Below are positions 36,206 to 49,087 of a DNA stretch of 64,000 nt, in pieces; position 1 is the stretch's first letter; every line of letters begins with the position of its first letter. Both the position numbers and the translations under genes were made by a program. Source of the stretch: Humulus lupulus (lineage: Eukaryota > Streptophyta > Magnoliopsida > Rosales > Cannabaceae); NCBI RefSeq assembly GCF_963169125.1, contig NC_084798.1, forward strand, positions 102,937,970 to 103,001,969, given 5' to 3'. The notes under the pieces were generated by a model. The model had not been told where the DNA came from, ran no database searches, and saw only the letters and a list, made by a program, of their open reading frames with translations.

Positions 36206-37738
36206 TGACTGTGGATTTTTGGTTCAAACCGGGATTTATTTGGACACTCATAGTAACACTTGTAGATTTTCTAAGTTTAACCTATAGTTTAAGAATATTA
36301 ATTTTAACCTAAGGTTTGATTAATATGACTGATATTGAGGGTAATATTTATTATATTATAAGGTTTAGATAAGACCCAATAAGATAATAGCACATGTCAT
36401 GTGTATGTTTAATAATGATTAAGTATTTTGAGGAATAAATTTATTAATGTTAAAATTTGAATATCCTAGGGTCAGTCAGCAGCTTTGAAAATGTAAGAGG
36501 GCTTAGTCAAGGCTGTTTACTCAATTCAAATTAAGCTAAAAATGTGTAATTTCGTGTTTAAATATTCAACGTATGCCGATATATCGAAGCTATAGGGGGC
36601 GATATATCGCAGCACGAAGATACGAAAAACACGAAACGTTGCACGATTGCATGTAAACACTTGGGTTGGGGATCATAAGCTTGATCACTATAAGCTTACC
36701 AAACACTTGGAAAGTAAGGTTTTATAGCATTTCGATTCAAGGTTTAGATTGACTATAGATGCATTCAAGGTATTCCACACTCTAGTCCATTTCTGTATTG
36801 TTTTCCTTGAAATTCTTATAGTTTTCTACTCAGCCCCTAACTTCATTCTTTATTCTTAGATAGGAAATCTATGTTCTTGAGTATAAGGTTTTTGGTAAGT
36901 ATATTCGTGATGGTGTAGCTCTTTCTTCACTTTCATCCCTTTTCTTCAATATACTCACCCTATTATAAATGGTTTTTAGGAGTGTTTCAAGGTCCCAAAC
37001 CTGTTCTCATATCCTGGTAATTTTTGTAAGGAAAATAGGATAGGATTTATGTGTTATATGATTTTATATGTTATCTTATGATTTTATGTTATGTAATATG
37101 CTATGTTAAGTATGTTTGTAGACTTGGGCATATGACCTATACAACTAACAAGCCCCAAATAGATTATGGGCATATGACTTGCTTAGCTAGCAAGCCCCAC
37201 TATTCTAATGGGCATATGACTTGTTTAGTTTATGGGACCCCAAGTAATAATGGCCATTATAGTATGTATGTGACATAAGTGTTATGATATGTTTTATGTT
37301 TCTTAATGAAATTTATGTATATGGTCTATGTGTTAGATTTTCCTTGCTGGGCATTAGGCTCACTCCTTTTATGTTTATATGTGTAAGAAAATAGCTTAGT
37401 GGCGGGAAAGGTTCTTGGAATCTTAGGGAATGTGTATTGAGGCGGAATGGATTCAAAGAGCCGAGAGTTTCGATTCGAGGATGAAGTCTTTACTTATGGT
37501 TTTATGTGTATTTTTCCGCACTTATTTATGTAATCTCTTTTTAATTACCATTATGTTATGTTTTGATTTTAAAACAATGGGATCCCATATCCTACTTGAG
37601 ATTTTATGTAAGTTTAACATTTGTTTTTATAAGTTTTAATAAAGTTATGATCTTTTCACTTGTAAGTTCTGTTAAGGATTAGGGTCTATGTGTAGTTTTC
37701 ATTAATGGTCCAAAGTCTAGAGTAGTTGGGTCATTACA
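36206..37738 (+). repeat. Second A-type LTR, with 319-bp internal deletion
   Basis: Starts TGACTGTGG and ends TCATTACA like 28961-30811. Relative to that copy it lacks the segment between GCACGATTGC and TGTAAACAC (junction about 36651), which removes two of the four CGATATATCG palindromes. No polypurine tract precedes it. Flanks TTTTC and AACTT do not match each other, and AACTT does not match TGTCA left of the first A LTR. Confidence 0.9.
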
Positions 37739-39899
37739 AACTTTCTCAAGGACATCGACCTGCACATGACCCCTAACATTCTGAGTAACCTCATAATCCA
37801 TTGCCACCTTAAAATTCACAACGTCAACAACAACCTTGGGCAACGCAAGAAGAGGACCAGCCACAAAATATGGTAAATACCATGAGCAGCGTCAACCTCA
37901 AAGGTCTGGTCAACAGAGCGAGCATCCACAAAAACAAAACTGGGACGAACAAAATCCTTGAAGCCCAAGACCCCTGGTCACTGATGAGCAAGTTCTTCCT
38001 TGAAGGGAACCAGAAAATTTCTCACTATGGAACAGAAGGCAGCCTAATATGGGCTTTGCAATCAAAGGACCCCCAAGGCATAGGATTGCATTAGGACCTA
38101 GTGACCATCATAGGCTACTAAGGCCACTACCCGTTTACTGAGATGGTCTTTGTCACAAAGAAGGAGTCAACAGTTATAGCTGGTCGTGAACATGCCGGTC
38201 TCGATATAGAAATGGGCATGACCACAATGAAGTATTCTTGGAATATTATCGAGGTCAAAAAGAGAAGTTGGATGTCAGGACGAACAAAGGAAAGGAAAGA
38301 AAGTGCCCCCACCATGAATAATCGAATAAAGAAACAAAATGTTGGGGGCGACCTTCAAGTGGAAATGTTTTCAATAAGCTAGGAAGAGAGGACTAGAGGG
38401 GGAGAGATGAGGATCTGTAAAATGTACTAAATAATCGAAGAGAAAGACACGATGAACATATCCCTGCAACCGCCCTTGCTCCATTAATTCCAACATCAAT
38501 ATAGGCTCAAATAGACACATTAAACCAAGTTGTTCAGTAACTAACAAGGAACAATACTTCTAATTTAGAGTATGATTGGAGGAAAGGTACTCAATATCAG
38601 CAACAGAAGTTCCGAGCAAGTTCAAGATGCATGTCCTGTCCAGGTACACTAAAAAAGAAGATCACGTGTCTCACTTGAACAAGTTTGAGATTCAGATGGA
38701 CATAAAAAAAGTATTTGATGATGCTCGATGCAGGATATTCCCCGCAACTCTGTCTCAAGCTGCACAACAATGGTACTTTAAATTCTAGCCTGCCACGATC
38801 ACCTCATGGGAAATGTTTGTGAAGGAATTCTACGGGAAATTCTATGCTACTCGTGTACACCCAACAGAGGAAAATCAGCTGGTCGATATAAGACAAGGGG
38901 ATGACAAGCCCTTGAAATAGTACATTCAAAGGTTTATGAGAGCAGCTGCTCGAGCCAAATTTGTTGGTGATGAAGGAAAGATGATGTCCAGTATTGCCGG
39001 AGTGAGCAATCTTCTTTTTGGAGTAGTCTATGAAAGGAAGGAGTCTGAACTCCAAAGAGTTCCTAGATCGGGTAGAGAAGCATATTAAGCTAGAAGATTC
39101 CATAGCCAATGTAGAAAAGGAAAAAGAGGTAGCAGCATATATGAAAGGAAATCAGACCAAAGATTGTAATACCTTAAACAAGCCTAACAATGGTGGGAAA
39201 AATGATGGCAAGAATGGAGGAAAATGAGTGAGCAATGAATCTGCTACTACTAATAGCAAATGTTCAAAACTGACCAATTATGAGCTGAGATTCATCAACT
39301 ACGTAGCATTAGGCAAAATCCAAGCAGACGTATATCGGGCTACTCATACCACTGTTCCACACAAGTGACCAGCTCCTATCCAGAATGATATATCAAGAAG
39401 ATATACAAACACATTTTGTCGTTTCCACAATGATTATGGTCATGATACTAATGAGTGTAACCAGTTGAAGGATGAGATTGAGTTCCTAATACGACAGGGA
39501 CACCTGAGGCGATACGTCCGACTAGGGGTTGATTCCCAACAAGTAGCTAGTGAGGTAACGAACAAACGCGGGGACATCAATGTTCACCACCATTACAAGC
39601 TCGCTAGCGAGCACCTTGCTTACAATTTGTGGAGGACCACACTTTGTAGGTGACAGTGGCAAAGCGCAAGAAAGATATGCCAAAACATTTCGTCACTAGT
39701 AAGAAACTGAAATGCTAACAGTCGAGGAGAAAACTCCCAAGAAACCTTAGGTAGAAGAAGATTTAATAACTTTCTCCAAGCAAGACGCACATCATGTAAG
39801 GTTCTTGCATTCAGATTCACTGGTCATATACATTCAAATAGCCAACATGATGGTGAAACGAGTGTTGGTCAATACTGGGAGTTGGAACCATGCAACTAG
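37739..39899 (+). pseudogene. Tat-lineage Gag core and start of protease
   Basis: Continues the Tat element. Capsid: VPSKFKMHVLSRYTKKEDHV, HLNKFEIQMDIKKVFDD, FPATLSQAAQQWYFKF (38600-38788), then SWEMFVKEFYGKFYATRVHP and LVDIRQGDDKPLK. Gag C-terminus: FCRFHNDYGHDTNECNQLKD and EIEFLIRQGHLRRYV (39415-39515), a hallmark of Tat Gag. Protease start: VEEDLITFSKQDAHHVRFLH, then IANMMVKRVLVNTGSW, where the catalytic DTG is NTG. Numerous stops. It ends at 39899, at the insertion site of the non-autonomous LTR element. 37739-38570 is a poorly conserved Gag linker. Confidence 0.85.
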
Positions 39900-41826
39900 T
39901 GTTAGGGTTTATGCCTTAAAAGCATGTAAAAAGACATTTTATTGATTTAAATAAAAAGTACATTTTTATTATATTTGAATGTTATAATTATTGTTTGAAT
40001 AAATTGTATAAAGATTAGACAATTCTATATTTATTTATGAAAATATGATCTTTTATGTGTAGGAGAGAATTGAGATCACATATAATGAATAAAATAGTCA
40101 GCAACATATTAAAGTACGAAATCTTTAATGAATGATTGCTAGTATGGTTTACTAAGCATATGGGACTCAAGTAGTTTAGATTAGAGTTATTGATGTGGAT
40201 AGACATCTTGGTAAAGGTGGTGTATATAATACGAATTATATATGACAGGACTGATGTGAGTTAAGTATCTTTATAAACTTACCATTTGCCATAAAGATTT
40301 AATTCATATCTTAAAAGAAGATCATTTGTAGACCAGTCTAAATCCTAAGTAATCATGAACACATGTCTATGTTTATTGGATCTTTTGATTCATTCATTAA
40401 GGTCTCTTGATATAATGAGGCTGGTGACTTTTGTTTTGGAGATTCAATATCATGAATGGGTGGGAACATGATTTTACAATAATGGAATCCATACTTTCCA
40501 AACGCATCGAACATTGGTTCCCTTAAGGGTTGTTATAGATTAATTATTCACTGGTGAATTAATGGCACTTAAGGAACAAGAGGTAATTAAAAGGGTAATA
40601 CAATAATTTTGAGCAACTTTAATTAGCGAACCAATAAATGGAGGACATAACTATACTTATTGATTACATCAATGGACTACAAGAGAAACCTATGTAAATA
40701 TAAGTCGATAATCATTTAGAGTGCAATTCCATAGTTAAAGTGGAGCAATAATTGAATTAATGAGTAAGATTATTGAATCAAAGAGTTTAATTAATAATCT
40801 GATTTATTGGAGCTTCGTATTGCAGGTCCATTGTCCCCAGGTCACCTCTGTCCTACACTGTCAAGGGTAAGGATGTCACAAGAAAGATTAATAGAAAAAA
40901 TGACTAAATTGCAAATGAATTAATTTTCAACGGCAAATAGATAATTATGTGAAATTGAATAATTGTGAATTAATTAATTAACTAATTAGTTTTTATTTCA
41001 AAAACTTTATATTAGTTAAAAGAAATATAAATTGGTGTTTTGATTAATATTTGGGAGAGTTAATTATTCTCTTATTATCAAATAATTATTTAAACTGATA
41101 GTTCTTAAGATAATGTTAATTTTGAATAAACTGATATTTATTTTGGGAATAAATATGTTGTCTTAAAATTAATTAAACAAACAAATGAGAAACTAAGGGA
41201 CACCATATAGTGGCACCACTCATGTGCCACATCATCCCTGGGATTTGAAATTTGAATTTCAAATTAATTTGTTTATTTAATTATTTTTTAAAATTTTATT
41301 TAAATTAGGTTATAACTTATCAATTTTAATTTATTAAATTAAAGAACAATAAAATAGTTTTAATTATCTTTATAAACCTGAAAAGAAGTAATGTTTTTCA
41401 AGTTATTTGTGGTTATCAGACTCTAGCAAAAAGAAATGATAGAATATTTTCTCTAAGCCTAAAAAATTCTAGAAGTTTCCATAAGCCTTCTTTTTTCTCA
41501 AAAATCTCTAGATCTCATGTGTTGAGAATATCTAGAGAGCCTAAAAATCAACCAGGGAATCCTACATACCCACGCACGTCCTTGTGTATTAGAGGAATGA
41601 CTTGGAAGGATAGGTGTGAGCTTTCTCTTGGATAGGAAGATCGTTTATTTTACGAAAAGACTCGAGAAATCTTGATAGGCTCCAAGAAGTAATCTCTATT
41701 TCTTTGTATTTGTTAATTTAATGTATATGTATATGTACTGATCTTTACTGGTATTAAGGAATTTTTAAAATCCCCTTCCCCTACATTCTGCTGCGTATTT
41801 TGATATTATTCTATTTAATACAAGCA
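39900..41826 (+). repeat. 5' LTR of the non-autonomous element
   Basis: About 1927 bp, ending CTATTTAATACAAGCA. The end block TATTTTGATATTATTCTATTTAATAC recurs at the right end of the element (46013-46039). It is followed by ATTGGTACCAAAAC (41827-), a decayed TTGGTATCAGAGC primer binding site with three changes. No open frame. Confidence 0.7.
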
Positions 41827-43053
41827 ATTGGTACCAAAACAGTCTACATATATGTATACATTAAATGTTGTGTAAGTTTCTTTCATTTTTATATGTATGT
41901 TGATATGTATATTGAATGGATTGTTATATTTTTTGAATCCATGGTTGAATGATGGATCGTTAATTATATGGTATTATTGGGTTATGAATTATTTTTCTTA
42001 GATCTTGTGTAAGCCATATGGGGCATATGAATTTTTTGTAATTTTATTTTTTGAAATTTTATTAAAAAATTATGGTCACAAAGATGAGAAGAAAAAGAGG
42101 TGGGACCCGAGCCATGCACCAAGGAGGTACACAACCTGAGCCTCTGGCACCAGCCGCACGACCCCATGGCCTTTCGTACCTCTACGTGCCAGCAGCTTCC
42201 CGCGCCCCATGAATTGTGCACTCATCCTCCCTATGTGTTCCATGCGCTTGCACACATGGCTACCCTACCCAGCTAGCCGAGCCCCAACGCCCATCCCTGC
42301 CTTGCGCGCATGCATGCAGAGCCACCAAGGGCTTGCCTCCCATGCACTGGGTGCCCAACAAAACCCTAATTTTGTGCTAAATATCTTTTAATTTATTAAT
42401 TATTTAAATTTGAAAAATTAATTATCTTGTTTTATTTTTGTTAGAAAAATAAAAGAATTTTTAGTTTGTTAAGATCTTATCTTAAGTGTAAATAATTATT
42501 TGAATTTGATTCTTTTAAATATTCAAATTCAATTGAATTAAAAATATAATAAAAAGTGTCATTTAATTACAAACTAATTTTAATAAATAAATAAATTAGG
42601 AAATTAGTTTCTAATTAATTATTTGGCCTAAAGATTCCTAAAGATTATGAAGATGGGCTAAGAGACGGAGAAGCATTTTAGAGTCTTGTAAACAATTGAA
42701 GCCCACTTTGTAAATTTAGAAATACCCAATAATACTCAGTTCATCATTTATTGTTTATTTATTTATTGTACTTATTTAAATAAATGTTAATTGATGTTTA
42801 ATTGATAACATGATCATGCATTAGTCTATTACGTGCCATACATGAAATCTCACACAGTGTTAGAAACATGATTATCTAGGATTATCCTATGTGTTTATAA
42901 GAATTGTTTTGGTGAAATCAATTGCATCTAAAATGTGTTTTAGTAATGTTCGATGAATGTAATGGTAATTATTTAGATCACTTTAATTGAAAAAATATGT
43001 TATTTTTTAACTGTATGGTTTTTTTAATTAATTACATTCATAGAGTTATAAAT
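41827..43053. other. Internal region of the non-autonomous element, no coding domain
   Basis: Contains a GC-richer stretch (42090-42370) with Pro/Ala-like codons in all frames but no recognisable protein, set in AT-rich DNA. This looks like the non-coding interior usual for LARD-type elements, which rely on proteins from other elements. Confidence 0.55.
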
Positions 43054-45956
43054 TGTAACGACCCTCAAAACATACAAGACCAAAAAATGCAGAAAATAAT
43101 TTTTTTTTTACTTTAGTTCATTGTATGAAAAAGCCATATAATTTTTTTTAATGTGATCGTGTGTGTACACTTTTAGTTTAGCAAACAAAAGTACAACTTC
43201 TCTTCCACATAGGTATAACAAAATAGTTAGCCCAAAAGAAATAACAAACTTCCATCTTTTTCTTTTCAAAATGGGGATCCATCAAAATCCTCCCCAGGTC
43301 GGGCCACATGTACATATCCGCTAGCAGACTCTGGTGCTCACTGCTCCACTTTGCTTTTGCACTTACCTACAACATGAAACAACTAGGTAAGAAAAAATGC
43401 TTAGTAAGAATAGCCTTGCACACAAATATATTAAACCTATTAAAAGGGTGACCTAAGATAGTCATCACTACCAGTCATTAGGGTATTGGATAATTTCCAA
43501 CCCTATCATATATTTCTCAAACAATAGCCAAATCAGAATCAAATACTTTGATTGTACCTAAAAAACAATGTTACACATATCATGATAACCTGTACTCAGA
43601 AAATCCCAGAACCTTAAAGATATATAACACATATCATAACTAATCAATAGATTAACAACAAGGGATCTGGGCCTAAACCCGGTTACAAATAATATATGAC
43701 AATGTTATCCTATTCTCTTAAAGATTCTACAAAACCCAACTCCTATTCTTACAATTTTTATCCATAACCTAGGGCAGACTTAGAAAAGTCATTTCAATTA
43801 GACCATGACACATTTTTCTATTAAATTTTACCGGAACATTTATACACATCTTAAATAATTCTCTTGAAAATTTCATAATTTTTGGGATGGCAAAACCCAT
43901 TCAAATTTTTAAAGCTATTTGGGTAGTGCTTGCTGCCCAGAAGTTTTTCCCAGATTTTAAGGTAATTTTGAAAATTTACTTCTCTTACACCGTAGCCCAG
44001 TTATTTTTGAAATTTTTACAGGGATCTTTAAACATATCTACATTAGCTTCCTTCATAATTTCATAATTTTGGTGAAATAGAACCCATCAAAATGTTTAAA
44101 GAAATCTGGACAGTGCTTGCTGTCGAGAAGTTTTGTTCCCAGATTCTAGGGAAAACTTTGAAAAATCATTTATCTTATACCTTAACACATTTTCCTCTAA
44201 AATTTTACAGTGACCCTTATACATGTTTAAACTAAAATCCTACCAAATTTCATAGCTTTTATATTTGGAAAACCCATTCAAAAGTCAAAACAATCTGGGC
44301 AGTTCATGCTGCCCAGAAATTTTCTACATTTACATCAAAATGCCAAAACATTCATAACATGGGTTTAAAAATAAATTTTCATGATTTTACAAATCCTATA
44401 ACAAAGTAATCACAAAGAAATATGCAACTATACAAATATTTTTCACAGAAAGAGGCAGTGGAGTGCGATCTGACTTGTTGGAAGTTAGATTGCGAAATTT
44501 TGGCAACATTCATTTTTACACATCCTAGCAAAAATACGCATTTCTAGCATAACCATAGCCACATGCATGCATGAAAATCATCATTCCACACACAAATCAC
44601 AATCTGAAGCATAAAATAAGCTAAAAACCATTGAAATACCCGATACAACCAAATCTACAAGAATCACCACGAAACATAAAGAACTCAACCATAGATTCTA
44701 CCTTTCGAAGCCCTAGCTTGGAGATGTGTTCCTTAGCTCTTCAACACATTCCCTTAGTGGTCTAAACTCTCAAAACTGAGCCCCAAGTTCCACATGCAGA
44801 TTTTTAAGAAAAGTATTAGGGTAGAAAACTAAGACGAGGAAGAAAACTTGCAACTGCCATGATTTCTTACCTTGCCTTCACTAGATCACCAAAGTGCTAA
44901 ATCCTTGAGGTACTACCAGTACAAGCCTCTCTTGAAGCCTAGAACACAAGATCAAAGCCATGCATGGATATTAGATCACATGCATGCAACATAAACCCTT
45001 AGGGTTTCCAGTTTAAAGAGGAAGAGAGGAGAAAAAATAGAGTAGGGTTCGAAACTTACTCTTCCTTAGTGTGCTCTTGAGATTCTCCCTCCTTCAATGG
45101 GGAAATGAGTGTTCTTGGCTCATGGAGAGAAAACTGGCAGCAATGGAGAGTAGGGACTAGGGTTTGGTTTTGGGGGAGAGGAAATAGAAGAGGATGTTTT
45201 TGTTTTCTTGAGAGAAAAGGAAATTTAAATAAAAATGATTAAATGTGTAAGAGTGAAATGATTAGGGTTAAGCTAGTGAGTGGGTAAGGCTCTTACTCTT
45301 CATATGGTAGGTGTCCTAGGCTCTAGAGAGCCCTAGACAGAGCCTTGCCGCCCCCTTCTCTCTCTCCTCCCTTGGAAAATACCTTTATGCCCGTGCACCT
45401 TTTTACCTCTCTCCATAGACACTCAAGGGCCCTTTGCTAATTTTACTTATATAAAATTACCTCAATTTTACCCTATAGTTTTTTAATATCTCTAAGCTTA
45501 ATTCATTAAATTAAATTTCACCCAAAAAATAAGATTTCTCACATATCACATAATTTCGGTAATTTTATCAAATTGACCAAAATGCCCTTAGAGGCCCAAG
45601 CAAGAAATTCTCATTCCTAAGCCCGGTTGATTGGAATTTAAACCTCAATAAGTTTTTCATAAACTTATTGGCTCGACTATAAAGTCCCAATTGTCAGAAA
45701 AAAATTAATATTTTTATGCCATTGTTTTTCCTATTTTATTTAATCTGAGATTCTTCTCCCATTAGGGTTTATTCCTTGGTCCGAGACCAATCTTTCTTTG
45801 CATAAAGCTAGATCCTTTACCGGATCATTATAGTGGCAATAAAATTCACTAATCATCGCAAATTCATATAATATCATTCATCAAAATAATATTTCACATA
45901 GTTCTTAACCGGCTCCAACCGGCTACTAACGGGTATTCAAAACATGAGATGTTACA
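43054..45956 (-). repeat. Solo LTR, TSD TAAAT, nested in the non-autonomous element
   Basis: On the minus strand it starts TGTAACATCTCATG and ends GAGGGTCGTTACA. TAAAT flanks it on both sides (43049-43053 and 45957-45961), a perfect 5-bp target duplication. 2903 bp, with no gag, pol or primer binding site. Internally GCTTGCTG(C/T)C(C/G)AGAAGTTTT-like sequence recurs at about 43927, 44110 and 44300, a roughly 180-bp periodic motif. Confidence 0.9.
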
Positions 45957-46044
45957 TAAATGAACTATGAAATAATGATTTTTTAAAATTTCCCCTCCCC
46001 TACCTTTCATGCGTATTTTGATATTATTCTATTTAATACCAACA
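45957..46044 (+). repeat. Remnant of 3' LTR of the non-autonomous element
   Basis: Only the last part is alignable with the 5' LTR: TTTTTAAAATTTCCCCTCCCC then CCTACC, TGCGTATTTTGATATTATT and CTATTTAATACCAACA. The rest of the 3' LTR is deleted or diverged. Confidence 0.65.
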
Positions 46045-46496
46045 ACCAGACAATTTATTATTTCACATGAGAAGGGCTTAGACCATCAGGGTTGACCAAA
46101 CTCTTAGTCACTACATGAATAGCACCTGTGAACATGACAATATTGGCAACATTTATTGTGGTTGACTGTCCCTTTGCTTATAATGCAGTGTTCGGGAGAC
46201 TGATACAGGTAGAGATCCAAGCAGTCACATCCATATGGCATCTCATCATGAAGTTCCCGATTGATTCAGGAGTAGGATGCGTGTTTAGGAACGAAAGGGA
46301 AGCTCAAGATTGTTATAACTCCTTAATTACAAATGTGAAAAAAGGTGGCGAGAGCACCATTATGATTTCTACGAGCATCCCTGGTGGAGAAAAATAAAAA
46401 TCACAAGGATGTCATGTATATAATGACCTAAATGCCTAATCAGGTGCTCTAGTCACCAAATGGGGAGTTGCCCAAAGCAAGAAAGAGGAGACAAAT
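46045..46496 (+). pseudogene. Tat-lineage protease/RT-linker piece
   Basis: Continues Tat protein sequence after the insertion. MTILATFIVVDCPFAYNAVF, GRLIQVEIQAVTSIWHLIMK and FPIDSGVGCVFRNEREAQDC (46134-46310) match the conserved D-x-P-x-AYN-x-x-x-GR and LK.KFPT-like segment between protease and RT of Tat elements. It ends at 46496 where LTR 3 begins. RT is not present. Confidence 0.8.
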
Positions 46497-47543
46497 TGCA
46501 ATGCCCTACTACCCAAGGACCGTTACACTACGTATTTTAAATAGTGCTAAACTCGCTAAACGAGTCATTTGGCCATAATCGTGTAACTAAATGTTATTAA
46601 CGGTTTACGATTAAAATTTTCGGTCAAAGATACAAACGTCCCTCCTAAAAGTTTACTGTACACATGGGATCCCAAAATACATTTAATAGGTTAATTACAA
46701 TAAAAGAGCTACAACCTGCCGACCTAAGTGGCAAAAAAGGATTTGACCCTAGTTCCTCTTTAAAACCTCGGTCCTGGTGGTCAAATAGATGCATATGTAC
46801 ACATAGTCACCTAAGCTCTCCAACTCAAGGATGGTCCAGCTTTCTTTTCCCTTTACATGCACCACATAACACCTGTGAGCCAAGGTTAAGCATGAAAACT
46901 TAAACATTCTCATAAGCAGTAAATAACATGTTACCAAATCAAAATAAGCATGCCTAGCAGTAATAACCCTACTCATGCATGCGTACAGGTACAAATAAAT
47001 GATTATGGAATCATTCTGGGGATTGTAGCCCTAATTAGATGACCATAGAGTCAACCTGGGGTACTTTGCCCTGTCCTTTATATAACCAGCTTTGGAGCTG
47101 ATCTAGCGTACTTAGGGCTAAGTTTTCTCTGACCAATAGATCGGTCAAGCGTATGATGCACTCATGGTTAGGCTATGGACCAGTGGTCCGTGCTATTGCC
47201 ATGCTTGACTAATAAGTCAATGCCTTACGACCAACACTCAACATGCTAATGTCATCCTTAACTAATAAGTCAATGCTTTATAACCAGCACTCCCCATGCT
47301 AATGTCATCCTTGACTAATAAGTCAATGTTTTACAACCAGCACTCACCATGGTAATGCCATCCTTGACAAATAAGTCAATGATAGGATATGGGACTAATA
47401 AGTCACCCCGAGTCCCTTAGCCGTATCCTTTGTATAGGCGTACCTGGCGCTCACCAGCACTCCATGTGCTAATGCCATCCTTGAATAATAAGTCAATTGT
47501 TTTCTCAATAAGATAATGCAAACAAGCATATATCATATGTCAA
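46497..47543 (-). repeat. LTR of gypsy element 3, U5-side part (split by CACTA-2)
   Basis: In reverse it carries the family U5 block (GGTGTTATGTGGTGCATG, GGATCCCATGTGTACAG, TTAGTTACACG) and ends GTAGGGCATTGCA, a decayed GGACGTTACA. The other part, with the TGTAACGTCC start, is at 60772-61657. The two join across CACTA-2 when one CAA is removed. It includes a 53-bp minisatellite. Confidence 0.85.
47195..47400. repeat. 53-bp minisatellite in LTR 3
   Basis: Units CCATGCTAATGTCATCC... with TTGACTAATAAGTCAATG start at 47242, 47295 and 47348, with partial copies around 47199 and 47462. Element 1's LTR lacks this array, which helps explain the longer LTR here. Confidence 0.75.
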
Positions 47544-47639
47544 CACTACACCAAATACCCCTTTCCATAACGCTTGAATATAATAATAATAAAAAAGTAT
47601 TATATGTGGAAAATTAATGAAAAAAGGGCGGTAATTTTT

Positions 47640-47779
47640 TTAGTGAGCCCACCACATAGAATTTTTTTTTTTAGACTTCCTTCAACATTTTGGACACAAA
47701 GAACAGTGACCCATTTTCTTCTTCGGCTACGTATGGTCTCTGAACTCAATCCATGCTTCGGTCTCCTCCATCCCTCAAA

Positions 47780-47822
<43 letters not shown>

Positions 47823-48170
47823 TTCTCTATCTCTCTGTCAATCTGTTTCCAGTCGTTCGGTTTCTCGGATTCGGTCTTCTCTTTGGTCTTGGCAAGCCAG
47901 GTAAGTATATTTAGTTGTAGATGTTAAATTTATCAGCTTGAATCTCATAGAGTCTATAAATCTGTGGTTTTCAAAATTAATTTTCGATTTTGCAGATTGC
48001 TGGGGTTTTTTCAATCTAAGGCCTCACTCCCTCCACCTTGTTCTTGATCTCGGCTCAGTTTATCAGTCTCATCCACCACACGGCGTCGTTTCCCACCTCC
48101 TTTCCTCACTTAGTCGCCGACCAGTTCATCACGAGGTTACCTGAGCTACATTAGCTTTCACCAGGTGCAC
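47640..48170 (+). other. Captured UTR/exon-like sequence with CT microsatellite
   Basis: A pyrimidine-rich stretch with (CT)n at about 47787-47818 precedes GCAAGCCAG|GTAAGTATA, a strong donor at 47900. TTTTGCAG|ATTGC near 47996 is a good acceptor. The layout looks like a 5' untranslated first exon and intron of an ordinary plant gene. Its origin is unknown; it may belong to the receptor-kinase fragment downstream. Confidence 0.35.
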
Positions 48171-48729
48171 ACACCCAATTTCTTTTTCTATACATCTGCA
48201 CACACCAAGCTATTCCTTTTTCTTTTATTATGAAAGAAACACCTTCACCACAGCCACACCACACCACTGATTTTTCCATCCATTTTATCAATGGTCCTAT
48301 CGGTACGGTCAAGGACAAGTGAAATTGTACCTTTTTGCAGTAGCTTGGAATAAAACCAGTGCCCACCTCAGCCCCACTTCTGTTCGTCCACTGGGTATCA
48401 CCCAATCTTCTTCTAAATTAATTGAAGATAATTGTCAAAATATGACAAGTGATAGTGATAGTAATATGTATTAGTACTTACTTAATACCTTGTTAGATAA
48501 GATCAACTCCAACAAAATAGTTGGTTGGCTTTGGGAGTTTAGGAGTCAATTGCATTTAAATCACTCTTTTTCCTTAATTCCCACACATGTTTACACACAC
48601 ACACACACACTATCCAATCCAAGACTCAATTGCATTTTCCAATGAAAATGATACCCCGTGTAAGGCATCTCAGTTGGAATGCATCCGTATTTCATTTTTG
48701 TCATTCTGGTAATTAAAATGTGTTTACAG

Positions 48730-48800
48730 GAAAGTTATGCAAAGGATGTTGCTAGTCCAATTCCAGACGTGCTATGGACTCTATCCTTCCTCTCCACATT
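48730..48800 (+). pseudogene. Captured LRR receptor kinase exon a
   Basis: TTTACAG acceptor, then 71 bp reading ESYAKDVASPIPDVLWTLSF LST and TT, then donor GTATGA. The P-IP-LW-L-FL pattern is the first LRR of plant LRR-VIII receptor-like kinases. It ends in phase 2, as the next exon needs. Confidence 0.7.
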
Positions 48801-48900
48801 GTATGACTTTATTGGAAATTTAGAATTCTCGTCATAGCATATTTACTTGCAAAGTGGTAATGACTTAACTTAGTGCATATATAGACTTGGTTTACTCCAG

Positions 48901-48984
48901 GATCTGTTGTAGGAATTTGGCCCAGAATTTCTTGACAGGCTCTCTTTCTCCATCAATTGGAAACCTCACTAAGATGCAATACTT
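48901..48984 (+). pseudogene. Captured LRR receptor kinase exon b
   Basis: TTTACTCCAG acceptor, then 84 bp. With the TT carried over it reads L-ICCR then NLAQNFLTGSLSPSIGNL, TKMQY and TT, then donor GTAAGC. This is a complete 24-25 residue leucine-rich repeat with the N-F-L-T-G-x-L-P-x-x-I-G-N-L form. Frame open, phase 2 at both borders. Confidence 0.8.
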
Positions 48985-49087
48985 GTAAGCCAACCTATAA
49001 TTTGAGCATTGAAAGAACAAGATTTAATATGTTATGTTACTTCTTTATTTAACTTTTGTTGTTCTTTTTTAATTTGGAAAATACTAG

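Larger units (their letters stand above)
39900..46044 (+). mobile_element. Large non-autonomous LTR element (LARD-like), TSD ACCAG
   Basis: Starts TGTTAGGGTTTATGCC at 39900 and ends AATACCAACA at 46044. It is flanked by ACTAG (39895-39899) and ACCAG (46045-46049), one base apart. Removing it restores the Tat protease reading. No gag or pol domain occurs anywhere inside. A 2903-bp solo LTR is nested in it. The TGTTAGGG start and the leader are of the copia-type non-autonomous kind, but with no protein the superfamily is uncertain. Confidence 0.8.

Noticed and set aside
30488..37639. Similar 70-74 codon frames at 30488-30712 and 37430-37639
   Set aside because: They are the same stretch of the two A-type LTRs, so their similarity is due to LTR identity, not to gene conservation.
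28961..37738. Copy A as one clean full-length retrotransposon
   Set aside because: Integrase and polypurine tract are missing, a foreign half LTR sits before the second LTR, and the outer flanks (TGTCA, AACTT) differ.
42209..42391. Small Pro/Ala/Cys-rich open frame in the non-autonomous element
   Set aside because: It is short and sits in a locally GC-richer non-coding interior, with no homologous reading elsewhere in the window.
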